In this document: piece by piece, positions 45,361 to 56,400 of the stretch
Layout: every line of letters starts with the position of its first letter
Position numbering within the stretch: position 1 is the first letter of the stretch
Origin: Kwoniella bestiolae CBS 10118
Lineage: Eukaryota; Basidiomycota; Tremellomycetes; Tremellales; Cryptococcaceae
DNA: 64,000 nucleotides
Direction of reading: 5' to 3'
Assembly: GCF_000512585.2 (NCBI RefSeq)
Contig: NC_089246.1
Span: 1,054,001-1,118,000 of the forward strand
Made by a program: the position numbers and the translations under genes
Notes under the pieces: model-generated
The model's database searches: none
What the model saw: only the letters and a program-made list of their open reading frames with translations
What the model was told of the DNA's origin: nothing

Positions 45361-48300
45361 TTATTCCGTTTCTTGGTGATATCCTGCCCTACGCATCTCT
45401 CCCAACCTTCTTCGTGCCGCTCCGAGATCTTTCTCCAGTTTGAGGATCTCGACCTGTTGTTCCATCTCTCGCACCTTGAACTCGTGAGACGGCATCGACT
45501 TGTAGTCGACAGCCTCATCATCGGCTTGTTTGTTGGAGATGAGCTTGACCTGCTTAACGAGAGCCTTACAAGCATCGGTGACGGCTTTCGACGCCAGTTC
45601 GAGTCGTTGTTGAGTTTTCGACATGAGCGACGCTTTGACACGAGAAGCAGCGACAAGTTGAGCTGTGGCAGCGGATACTTCGTTGGACGCAACGATAAGT
45701 TGTTCGAGAGAATGAGTTCCGGAAATAACACCATCTGCACTTTCGATGAGCAGCCCGGTAGCATAGGCGACGGCTTTGGCGGCAGAGATGAGACCTTCAG
45801 TCCATCGATTGTTTCTCTTGTAGAACTGCTGGGTCGTGCTGGAACCCTTACCCTCACGGACGATTTCTTCTTGACTCTCGGTGGCAGCTTGGATGAGTCG
45901 ACCGATCGCATTGGTGATAGCGAGCGTTGCCTCAAGGATAGCATCATGGACTTGCACATCGAGGGAAGTGTACTTGGAGCCTTTGGGTCTTGCCATGAGT
46001 GCTTGTAGTCGTTCTGTCGCTTGTTCAATGGCTTTGGCAGCATTCTGCATTTCTTGAGAGACAATGTCACCGATATCTCCGTTGGCTTTGGAGAGTGTGG
46101 ACGCTTTGGCTTTCGGAATGAATTTCTCGACGTTGTCGGACAGCTTGGACAACGCTCCTCGAGTTTCGGCATTATTTCGAAGCGCAGCTTCTTCACTCTT
46201 ACCTCCAGCAAGAAGTCGGAAAGATTGAAGGTTGAGGAAGAATCGATAACCCGAATCACCAGCTTCTTTGGCAACCTTGACCAGCTTATCGGAAGCGTCA
46301 TCGGTCTCAGCGAATCGTGTGATTCCCTTGGAGCTGACAAGAGTTTCCGAAAGGGCTTGGGCCAGCTCGTTGGCAGCCTTGATGACATCGACGTGACCAC
46401 CACCACTCTTCCTGCCAAGATACAGATTGAAGGTAGAAGCGAATTCGGTGGCATTGGTCATAGCTTTCTCGATCATCGACAAGGTATATTCCGGAGTCGC
46501 AGTGGTGTTACCGGTTTGCATGGGTGATTCGAGCTCGTAAATAGCGTCGTCCACTTTCTGCATACAGGCTTGCAAGATGGAATCGATGATTGCGTTGAGC
46601 TCTTTTCGGTGATCGAGGATCAGGGTATCGACTTGAGCATCAAATGCTTGGCTAGTGTCCCCAGAGGTCTATTTTGTAAGCACAATTCATCTGAATGATC
46701 ACTCACAAGTCGTAGATCACTAAGCTCCTTGAGGGTAGAATCCATTCCTTCCTGCATAATCATGAGTTCTTGCTCCTTCTCTTCCACAACTCGAGATATC
46801 TCGCCGTCCTTGGCATCGATCTTGTGGAGCAGCTCGTCGATTTGCATTTGTTTGGACTGACAGTAGATCAGCGGCCTGAAAGCTATTTGTGAGTGAAAAG
46901 ACTTACTCGGAGAGAATCTTCAAGCTCTGTAAGTTGACGGTTATACTTGGCCATAACGCCAGAAACTTCGGTGCTCTTGTGACGGGAAGCATCTTCTGCC
47001 CTCTCGTTGGCAAAGGATAAGTCTCGTTTCAATCTGTCGAGTTCTTCGCGGTGGCTCTGGTTCACTGATTAGAATACAGTGCTACTTCGATGTGCAGTTG
47101 GTCACACTTACAGACTTCATTCGGTCGAGGTCATATCTCGCTCTATCCCTCTCCCTGATCATATCTGCCAGCTCCAGATTCTTGGTTTTGACATCCCTCT
47201 CCATACGCTCCATCTTGTCGATTGCTTCTTGTGCCGACCCGGCCTTGAGTTGGAAACCCTTCGATTTGTTCAAGAGATCGAGATGTTCTCCTCGAAGCTG
47301 AGAGTAAAGCTTGGCGAGAGCCTCATATTTGTTCTTCCAAACTTCAATTTGCTTCTGCAGTTGCGCGATGAGTTCATCCTTTGCGGACATTTGAGCACCG
47401 ACGTTCGCACCGATCAGACCAAGTTCACTTTCCAAAGACTTGACTCGACGGTCGTACTGTTCCAACAACATCTGATCTCTCTCGTATTGACCACGCATGG
47501 CAAGCATCTCCTGTTGAAGCTGACCATATTGACCTTGCTGTTGCTGGTTGTACTGTTGACTCATCTGATCTCGAAGCAGCTGTTCTTGAGCTTGTCGTTC
47601 TCTCTCCTGCTGCAGACGTTGTTGCTCAGCGTATTCAGCTTCCTGTCGACGCTTGTCTTCTTCCTGTCTACGTTGTTCGGACTCCCTTTGAGAAACGAGT
47701 GCTGCTTGTTTGCGCTCGTATTCTTCAAGCATTCGACGCTGTTCGTCGATTTCACCTTGGGTGGCAACAGGAGAAGATGGACGAGGGGACTCCTCTCGCG
47801 CTTGTACTTTCTCTGCGGGTGGCCGTTCGGGAAGCTCTGGTGCAGTGCCATTATCGATGAGATTGGGGGGTTCCTGATCATCAGCATGATTCTCATGGCT
47901 CAGAGACTCACCTGTCCAAGTTTTGGAACATTGATGAGTCCGGTGAGGTACTTTAGATTACTACATTCGTAGTAGAATCTTCTCAAGTTGTAGTGTTGAG
48001 CATTGTATCGTTCTCGAAGAGGGAGAAGCGCATCCATGGCATCGGTTCCTGAAGAGATCAGCTTTGTACGAAGATTGAGTCAACTCACTTCTATGCATAG
48101 CACGCAGCATACTGGTGATGAACTTGTAGATTCCGAAACTCTCCTTGACCAAGGGTACAAGAGCGGATATTCGACACTCATTATTAGCTGAACCACGGAA
48201 ATGGGCGAAGATGAGCTTTTGGAAGGATTCAATTTGATCTTGAAGCGTCATGAGGTCGGTGATGGTTTCATAACTGACGTCAGCCAGGTTCATTGAAGAT

Positions 48301-49019
48301 TCAGCTCACCCTTCGTTTGGATCGTCAATGTTCTTCAAACTGATGTATTCCTCATACTCGAAAAGACCGTTGAACTCGGGGTGGTGACGATGGAATCGTA
48401 GCTTGGACAACAGGAAAGAAGTGTATGCCTTGATGAGACCTCCATATCCTTTACCACCATCTCCCACGGTACGTCCGCACGTTTCGAGCCATCCAGTTTG
48501 AGCGTGTGCTTCTTTGATAGTCTAAAGATCAGCCAACATCCATGCAAGGGAAAACTTACGACAGGATGTCCCTCTTGCAGTAACTTGTGAACAACGATAA
48601 GTGCTTTGAACGTCTGAACTTCATCGGCGAGAATCGGTTGTGTTCTCAATCCGTTCCAAACGGACAAAGATGAGTGGTAGTCCCAAGTGTAAACGATACA
48701 TTCTGCATGGTCATGGTCAGCTGTGTTGTGCTGTGCTAGTTAGTACTCACTTCTGACATGTTTTTGCTCTGTAATGATCCCTATCAGCGACAGATCATAC
48801 AAGTGAGAATCGATACAACTTACTTGGAGCTGTTTCCTCTGGACTTGTAGCTTTCTTGATGTTTACGCTGAGCTCTGATTCAGTCTTATCCTTGTCCACT
48901 GGTCTGGTAGGTTGATGATTGGCACCGCTGGCTGCAGCCCGGACCGAAGGGTAATCATCATAATCCGCGTGATGACGGCCGAACCTGTGATCGGTGACGG
49001 ATGATGAGTTGGTGATCAT
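45361..49019 (-). CDS. SLA2: endocytic actin adaptor Sla2/Hip1R
   Basis: Links clathrin-coated pits to actin. It has about 1,000 residues. The ANTH domain starts after a 60-residue N-terminal stretch: HVRKCIVYTWDYHSSLSVW, NGLRTQPILADEVQTFKALI, HKLLQEGHPVTIKEAHAQTG and SFLLSKLRFHRHHPEFNGLF. A Pro-rich linker and a long Gln/Glu coiled coil follow (47.8-46.6 kb). The C-terminal talin-like I/LWEQ (THATCH) module is in one exon ending at TAA 45361-45363: WTEGLISAAKAVAYATGLLI, SNEVSAATAQLVAASRVKAS and SKAVTDACKALVKQVKLISN. The latch helix MEQQVEILKLEKDLGAARRR is at the end. Strong plus-strand ORFs opposite are shadows. Stop codons of SLA2 and UBC7 are only 33 bp apart. Confidence 0.95.
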
Positions 49020-49559
49020 GGACTGGGCTTAGAAATATACTGTTACTTACATGACTGCTGTGCTCTAGTCCGGCAGTGGGTGGGTGATATAATAAGATTG
49101 ATTGACAAGAGACAAGATGGGATAGATAGATGGGGTGTTGTTAGTATATCTGTATATATATGACATGACGTTGGCATGCGATACCCACTACTAGTGACCC
49201 TGAACATCACATATATGTCCCCTGTGCATTACGTAAAAAGACCCCGCTCCCCTTCAAGTCTCATGCTTGCCACGTGGGCAATGAACGATCAACGAATGAA
49301 TGATGATGAGTGATGAGTGATTCCTAGCATTTATTAGCAAGTATAAGTATACTCATACATATATATAGCATATACTAGCATATATAAGATTGGAATCAAT
49401 CGCACTCATCATTCTTCTCCTACCTTTTCAGTCACACCAGCATCATCACTCTCATTATCGTCAGCTAGGCTCAGGCGACCAGCTTCCTTCGGCCACTTCC
49501 CCTTGTCCCTGATCCGTCACTTTCTGCGTCCTCTCTTTCTCTCATCTCAACGTCCATGA
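49020..49559. promoter_or_regulatory. divergent SLA2-PPG1 promoter
   Basis: About 540 bp. It has a CACGTG at 49271-49276, a GATGA-rich tandem (about 49296-49322), and AT-rich TATAT motifs near 49355-49388. C/T-rich leader precedes PPG1. No gene is supported. Confidence 0.5.
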
Positions 49560-50893
49560 ATGGCACCTTTCGATCTCGATGCGTGCATCGAACGTCTACG
49601 GGACAAGCAGCTCCTAGGTGAAGCTTTGCTCAGAGAAATATGCGAGAAGACCAAGGAGGTGTTGATGAGGGAGAGTAACGTCGTTCATGTGGCTTCACCC
49701 ATAACGGTCGTTGGGGATATTCATGGACAGTTTCACGATTTGATAGAGATCTTCCGTATAGGTGGATCAGCTCCGAACACAAATTATCTGTTTCTAGGTG
49801 AGTGTCTACCTTGACTATCCACGTCTGGTCGACGACATCAAACTCACACTGTGTCTTAGGTGATTATGTCGATCGAGGTCTACACTCTGTAGAGACAATA
49901 TCGCTTCTCACCTGCTTAAAGCTGCGGTATCCGGAGAGGATACATCTGATCCGAGGGAATCACGAGTCTCGAGCGGTCACACAGGTTGGTCATCTTTCAC
50001 TTGGTTCTGCGCGTGATGACATCCTTCAAAAGAGGATTCTGAGGCTTCCTTGCCTGTGGAGAACAGTCCGTTCCTACGTGACAGAGGTATGCTCTTTGGA
50101 GAAACCCGATGTGGGGACGGATAGAGAGAACGGAAATCTGATGTGGAACCCGTGAAAGTTGACCAACGCTTGTCTTTCCCTTTCTTCCACAGACCTACGG
50201 TTTTTACCTAGAGTGCACGAGGAAATACGGATCTCCAGCTGTATGGCAATACTTTACCGATATGTTCGACTTCCTCACATTGAGCGTGGTCATCGATGAT
50301 GCTATCTTCTGTGTGCACGGTGGACTGAGTCCTTCGATACATCACATCGACCAGATCAAGATAATAGACAGATTTAGAGAAATTCCCCACGAAGGTCCGA
50401 TGGCAGACTTGGTATGGTCGGATCCCGATCCTGAGAAGGAGGATTTTGCAATCAGTCCTAGGTGAGTCAACATAATCCGAGACTGCGGCTGACAGGCAGG
50501 GGTGCGGGATATACCTTCGGTGCATCCATCGTCAAGAAATTCCTGGACCTCAATGGCATGAATCACGTACTTCGTGCGCATCAACTCTGTATGGAAGGGT
50601 ATTCGGTTCTGTACAACGATCAATTGAGTACTGTATGGAGTGCCCCCAATTACTGCTACCGATGTGGTAACATGGCTAGCATATTGGAGGTCTCTCCTGG
50701 CGGTAGGCGGTACTTTAACGTGTTCAGCGCTGCACCGGAGAATGAGGTGAGTCATGATCAACGTTATATACATGGATCATGAACTAATGAACATTTACAG
50801 AGGGACGGACCTAATCAACAACAACAAGTAAAAGTGAGTTGTACAGCGAGGAAGAATTAAGCTAACGATCAGGCTATCGAGTATTTTTTGTAA
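49560..50893 (+). CDS. PPG1: PP2A-like serine/threonine phosphatase Ppg1
   Basis: Metallophosphatase catalytic subunit. In yeast Ppg1 works with the Far complex in glycogen and mitophagy control. About 310 residues. MAPFDLDACIERLRDKQLLG and MRESNVVHVASPITVVGDIH contain the GDIHG metal motif. Then come NYLFLGDYVDRGLHSVETIS, IHLIRGNHESRAVTQ-TYGFY, FCVHGGLSPSIHHIDQIKII, REIPHEGPMADLVWSDPDPE and TVWSAPNYCYRCGNMASILE. KIIDRFREIPHEGPMADLVW fits Ppg1 better than PP4, Sit4 or PP2A. It ends in EYFL. A 208-nt intron with a GTTGGT donor splits AVTQ-TYG. An overlapping out-of-frame ATG at 49556 (ATGAATGG) precedes the start. Confidence 0.92.
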
Positions 50894-50900
50894 CCCTGCA

Positions 50901-51841
50901 TCATACGATATCCCATTCCAATGACCCAAACAAGTCATCTACCAAACTAAAACTCCTCCCACGGATAACGCCCTTTCCTCCATTCATGACGCCTTTTATG
51001 TCCGGTAATGACCATTCGTCCGTAACATTCCATCTCCTACATATGAAAACCTTGGCTTCCCAGTCACTTCCTCTTACTGGTATCATATGGAAATATAGAG
51101 AAAAGGAATCGAAAAAGGATTCTTCTAGAGCAAGCGTTCGAGATGTATCTGTAGAATTAGCTATTATCTGCGATATAATACTCACAAGATAGGATGATCT
51201 CCGGTCCAAATGTCTCCTCTTCAACACGCTCGTTCGATTCCGTCAGTTGTAGAAGGGTGTGCAGAAGAGGCGGATATAGATTGGGGAAGTATATCTGTGC
51301 GTCAGAGAATGCTATCGCGTTATTCAACTCACCAGATCGCACATGATGATATGAGTAAACGGTCCATACTGAAAGAGATGCGACGGATCTTCTCCCCATG
51401 CGAGCGGTTGAGCAATGACCTTGGCGTGTGTTTGGGAAGGAGATTCCCATGTGCGTATAGACTGTTCGCATAAGGGGACGACTTCTGGTAAATCAGTAGT
51501 GACGATCAAATCATCTGTTTGTAGGTGACCGGCGAGATGGAGAGAGGCGACTGATTGTCCAGAACCAAGCTCGATTATGCGATGTGGTGTGTGGTCTTCA
51601 AAAAGGGAGCAAGGGGGATCGAACTTGGTGGAAGGGGTGAAATATTCTAACAATGGTCTAGTAGCCTCCCTTCGAGAGTCAGCCCAGACCGTTTGGATCT
51701 TGAACCTCACCAGACTCGACCTGCTATTCCGTATGTTGCTATAGCATCCTTCTGCTGGTGTTGCTCGTGCTCTTCATCTTTGATGTTGCTAAGGAGTAAG
51801 GGCTTGATGTCAAGGTTAGGCGGGAAGTTGGGATCCGACAT
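50901..51841 (-). CDS. family-16-type (lysine) methyltransferase
   Basis: Predicted SAM-dependent protein methyltransferase. Four exons start MSDPNFPPNLDIKPLLLSN. GIAGRVWEATRPLLEYFTP is the entry helix. RIIELGSGQSVASLHLAGHL is motif I, DDLIVTTDLPEVVPLCEQSI motif II, and HIIMCDLIYFPNLYPPLLHT motif IV. WEATRPLL with CDLIYFP places it in the METTL21/Efm-like group, but I cannot say which substrate. Alternative residues before EIILSY result from the intron with the GTGAGTATT donor. The stop (50901-50903) is 7 bp from the PPG1 stop, so the transcripts almost certainly overlap. Confidence 0.8.
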
Positions 51842-52359
51842 GATGGTGCTTATCTATTCATGCATTCATTCTCTCACCCGTATGAAGTGCAACAACAAAT
51901 GGCAGAGAAGGAATGAAGATGGAGTAAACTAGATCGAGGTTGAATGGAAATATACGATTCAGGGTCTTACTGAGATTATCATAGAATCATCGTGTGCATC
52001 GGACTTAAGAGACAAGCTGTAAACGCCGATCATTTTAATCAGCTGCCACGTTCATCTCACCTAGCACTTGATGTATTCAGGGTTAAATGCCATCCATATT
52101 CGTTAATTCCACTTGTGCTGTACGCAGACAGTAGTATAGTATCATACACTACCAGTCAGTCAGGTCGCTCATACCACTCACTGCTCACTGCCAATTGTTG
52201 GTGCTTGGTCAACTGAAATCATCAATTCGAGGTTTATTCGTTCTGGCTTTCTTATCCATCAACCAAAAAACACTTTAAAAAGGTGAATACCAATCACCTC
52301 TACTACTATCGTCTTATCATTCCCACACATACGCTGACCCAACAACTCTGCTTTCACAG
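51842..52359. promoter_or_regulatory. divergent methyltransferase-RPL6 promoter
   Basis: About 520 bp between start codons. The RPL6 side is C/T- and T-rich (around 52255-52350), like other ribosomal-protein leaders. No ORF or RNA gene is supported. Confidence 0.5.
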
Positions 52360-53428
52360 ATGGCTCGATCAAAGGAAATCGCTCCTCACGTTGGCCGATA
52401 CTCAAGGTCACAGGTCGCTGCCAAGCGAGGTCTTTACAAGGGTAAGTTGAAGCTTTGGATTGGTTAGGATCATACATGGATAGGAGCGAACAGGAAGATG
52501 GAGACAAAGATGGGAGGAGAATCTCAAGACTAGATGGGAGATGAAGAAACAAGGGAGATCAGTCGACAATAGAGGTTATCAGCCGAAATGTACGGTGCTT
52601 GGAGCAATGATGGGTGTTGGAGGGATATCATTCTCAACTGTAGCAACATCCTCTGACATACGTTTGTTCTCGTCTATAGGTAAAAAGACCGGTACCGCTC
52701 CCGCCAAGACCGAATCTCCAGCTCACACTGAGAAGACCGTCGGTGGTAAAGGAAACGGAGAGAAGAGATTAGTACCCACCAACAAGGCTTCCAAATACTA
52801 CCCAGCTGAGGATGTCAAGAAGCCCAAGGTCTCCCGAAAGACCGTTGGCAAGACTGCTCTCCGAGCTAGCATCACCCCCGGTACCGTCCTCATCCTCCTC
52901 GCTGGTCGATTCGCCGGTAAGCGAGTTGTTTACCTCAAGCAACTCGACAGTGGTCTCCTCTTAGTTTCTGGTCCTTTCAAGTGAGTCATCTTCTTTACAA
53001 GCAACCTTTCGATCCACTAACAACTATTCCATCAGAATCAACGGTGTACCTCTCAGACGAGTAAGCCAAGCCTACGTTATCGCTACCTCCACCAAAGTCG
53101 ACATCTCCGGTGTTTCCGTTCCCGAGACCGTCAACGACGCCTACTTCACCAAATCTAAAGTTGCCAAGGGTTCAAAGGAAGGAGAATTCTTCGGTGAGGG
53201 TAAGGAGAAGAAGGTTTTCCCTGAGGAGAAGAAGTCTGAGCAAAAGGTGGGTTTGGCAACTGAATATGTGTGGTGTGTCATGGACTATGCTGATCCTGTC
53301 GTCGTTCCACACAGTCCGTCGACGCTGCCCTCATCGCTTCTATCAAGAAGGTTGACAACCTCGCCAAATACTTGAAGGCATCTTGGGGTCTCTCCAAAGG
53401 TGACCGATTCCACGAACTCAAATTCTAG
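52360..53428 (+). CDS. RPL6: 60S ribosomal protein L6
   Basis: Cytosolic large-subunit protein eL6. Spliced exons read MARSKEIAPHVGRYSRSQVA, KRGLYKG-KKTGTAPAKTES, LVPTNKASKYYPAEDVKKPK and RKTVGKTALRASITPGTVLI. LLAGRFAGKRVVYLKQLDSG, PFKINGVPLRRVSQAYVIAT and SIKKVDNLAKYLKASWGLSK follow. It ends DRFHELKF at TAG 53426-53428. The KOW-like LLAGRFAGKRVV is diagnostic. Intron 1 (52442-52679, 238 nt) is long, a common trait of ribosomal-protein genes. The reading frame joins G-GT across it. Confidence 0.96.
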
Positions 53429-53499
53429 GTAGTTTGATGGGATGAGATAGGTTACATTGGGATGCATGTATTACGCTACGACATATACAACAAAAAAGA

Positions 53500-56400
53500 T
53501 TACAACCATGGTGCCCAACCTATATACATTGCGGACTGTAGCAGAACATGAGTCAGTCGGGGATACTGGATTGTTGGAGGTGGACTGCGAGAGAGGGAAT
53601 AGGATTGTGAAGTGAGGGATACTGACCAGATTCGTGGGACTCGTTGCTTCTTTGATCAAAGCCTCAACTTGACTGGGCACTGACTGACCAGTACTCTCTT
53701 CCATAACACCTCGAAGTTTAGCTTTGATAGGTTTGAGATTCCGATCAGCCGAGGCTTTGATATCTCGTTCGGATTTGCTTCGTCCCTGTAGGATAAATCA
53801 GCACGGTACTGACTTTTAGCAAACACTTACACTTTTTATCCACTCTATCAAAGGGTCATGAACAAAGGCTTCCAGTACACTCATCAGTGAGTCACTGTTG
53901 GTTCTCAGTATCGCCATTGTGATTTCAGCGGCTTTACGGAAAACACCTGGACAACAGGTCAGCTATAGCAGTAGAAGAATCGCTTACCTTCTACACCTGT
54001 CACGCCCAAAGCATCTACCATATTATGCGTTAAACGGAACGGCACTCTTTCTGGGATTTCGAATGTTTTGCCCTGTTTTGTCAGCCGCATACCTTCGAAG
54101 GAAAACTTACTTTATCGAATAGACAATTCAAATCCACATGCACTGTGTCCCCAGACAACCCATCAAACAGGATGTTTTCACCGTGTCGATCGCCGAGACT
54201 AAAGAGGAAAAGTTGGTTATCTTAATCCAGAAGCCAACTGTAGCGTTGACTCACCCCAAGACATAACCAATCATTGACATTACCGCCAAAGTCCGGCCGT
54301 ATGCCATACGACTTGCTAACCAAGCTGAAGGTTCAGGCCATGTCATTAAGAACCACTCGTTGAATACTGTAGGTCTGTATTTGGGCAGGACTTGATCTCG
54401 AAAGGCTTTGATCAGAGGGCCGAAATCCTCTTTGTCCTTGTTCCAGACCTTTCGGGCATTCTCAAGTAAGTTGTGTACGTCGGAAGTCTGTCATCAGCTT
54501 CGTTCTATCCTTGAGCACTTACGTAGATCTTCTTGCCATGACGTTGGTAGCCCTTCTCCAAAATACTTTTCAGCGCATTGGTGTTCGCAACCCATTCCAG
54601 TAGACCACATTCCTCGTTCAGGGGCATGACGGCATATGTCCGAACGTCTGTCGTCAGCTCGTATCAGGATATTTCCTCACTCACAAAGTTGACGTCTCCT
54701 CGACTCTGAAGCACTCTTTAGCAATTTGTTGATCATCGAGTTTAGATCCATTAATCTAGCATCCTTTCTCAAATCATCGTGCGGCTTGCATAAGAAAGGA
54801 TACTTGTTACCGTCACTCCCTATAAAGCTGATCTTCTTGGGCTTTTGCAGCGATGGCATGATATCGACCCGATCATCGAAGCCTGTGACATTAGCGTTTT
54901 CCCTCTGTGCAAGTTGACTCACCTGTTATCGAAACTGGAGCGTTGGGGAAAGGATTATGTGATTTGACCGTATCAGCAGTGGTAGGCAGTTCGCAAGTCA
55001 AGGCATCTTGAAGCGGTAGTATCATTTTGGTCCTCGTCGTCCAGACCTGATTGAAGTCCTTGGACATCGACATTTGTCGTACTTTGTCTTCCACTTTATC
55101 ATCAGTGAATCGCAAAAGAACGCTTGAGAAATTCGCAGCGTCTTTGATCAACCCTGCGATGACTTGGTGCTGCGATACCGTCAATATAGCCTTTCGCAAC
55201 GAAGCTTGAACACCCACCTTTGCTGCGGCGATGTTCGTCACCTCGGTACATGCTTGTCTCCTTTCCGAACGCTTGGATTGCATTGCTCCCACGGTCGGCC
55301 AGAGAGCTTGTTGAGGATACTTCACGATGACGGAGGCCATTATTCGCTTCAGTAGGGCGGACACTTCTGGATGGGGATGGACGATACGGGAGATGATTTG
55401 TGGTAAAGCAGTCAAGAACTGGGATCGTCAGTCAGCGTTTCAACCCTCGGGACTTACTTGATATGTCGGTAGCTCATTTCTGGCTTGCTTCATGATTGCT
55501 GTTATTTTAGTGAGCTGAGCCGTCATCTCCTTGGATCTGTCCAACGATCAGTATTGTATGTGACGTGACGTGGTTATCCACTTACTTGGTTGTGAGCTTG
55601 TTCTCGCCGAGATCCAACCACAGTGTGAGCATCCTTGGCATCGTCTGATAGATGTACTTAACACCATGCTGCAATGCGAGTGAGTATTGTTGACATGTGT
55701 AGTAGTTAAAGGCCGCCCTGCGACAAGACGGTCAGCGGCGCACCGGGCGTAGCTCGACTTACATTTGTTCGGGGCCACCACTCAAGCTGTCATAGTGATG
55801 ACCAAGGTGGTAATGAGGGGATTCAACGCTACCAGTAAGCCATGCTTTCACCGGACTGAACTCACTTTTCTGCTCTAGCAACCGCTTCTTGATATCTCTC
55901 AATAATGTTATTGCGTTCAAAGCGGTCGGTTTCGTTGGCCCACTTTGCCACGAGGAGCACTGCCTAAGAATGCATTAGTGACGGCGTTGACGGGAAGAGA
56001 CTTACTTTGCCGAGCTTGCGCTCTCGCGAGAAATCTCTGTTTCCTGCCATATCGGTAATGACATCCTTTGTGAGGAAAGGCTTGAGTGCATTGTCAACAT
56101 CAGTCAACGCTTTATATACACCACCATGGATTCGATTGAGTTTTGCTTGTTGAATGAAGGCGAATGGGGCGTCGATTTCCTTGGCTTGCAGGACAGCGCT
56201 GTACGCTGTCTGATCGTACCCAGCCTTTCTAGCAATCTTGGAACTAAGAATCCAAGCATCTCCGATTTCTGGTTGGAGTAGAGGGGTATTTATCAGATGG
56301 TAGGCCGTTCGCCTGACACTCAGCATAGCTTCGCGCACTCGGAAAGTAGGGGATGTGAAATTAAACCTTGATTCGAGAGACTTGATGAGATCTTGCGAGG

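Noticed and set aside
45373..46527. Long plus-strand ORFs opposite SLA2
   Set aside because: The minus strand encodes a clear I/LWEQ module. The plus frames are Leu/Phe/Ser-rich shadows of it.
52442..52679. Box C/D snoRNA in RPL6 intron 1 (AATGATGG ... CTGA)
   Set aside because: The C box has a mismatch, the CTGA coincides with the branch-site region, and no terminal stem is visible.
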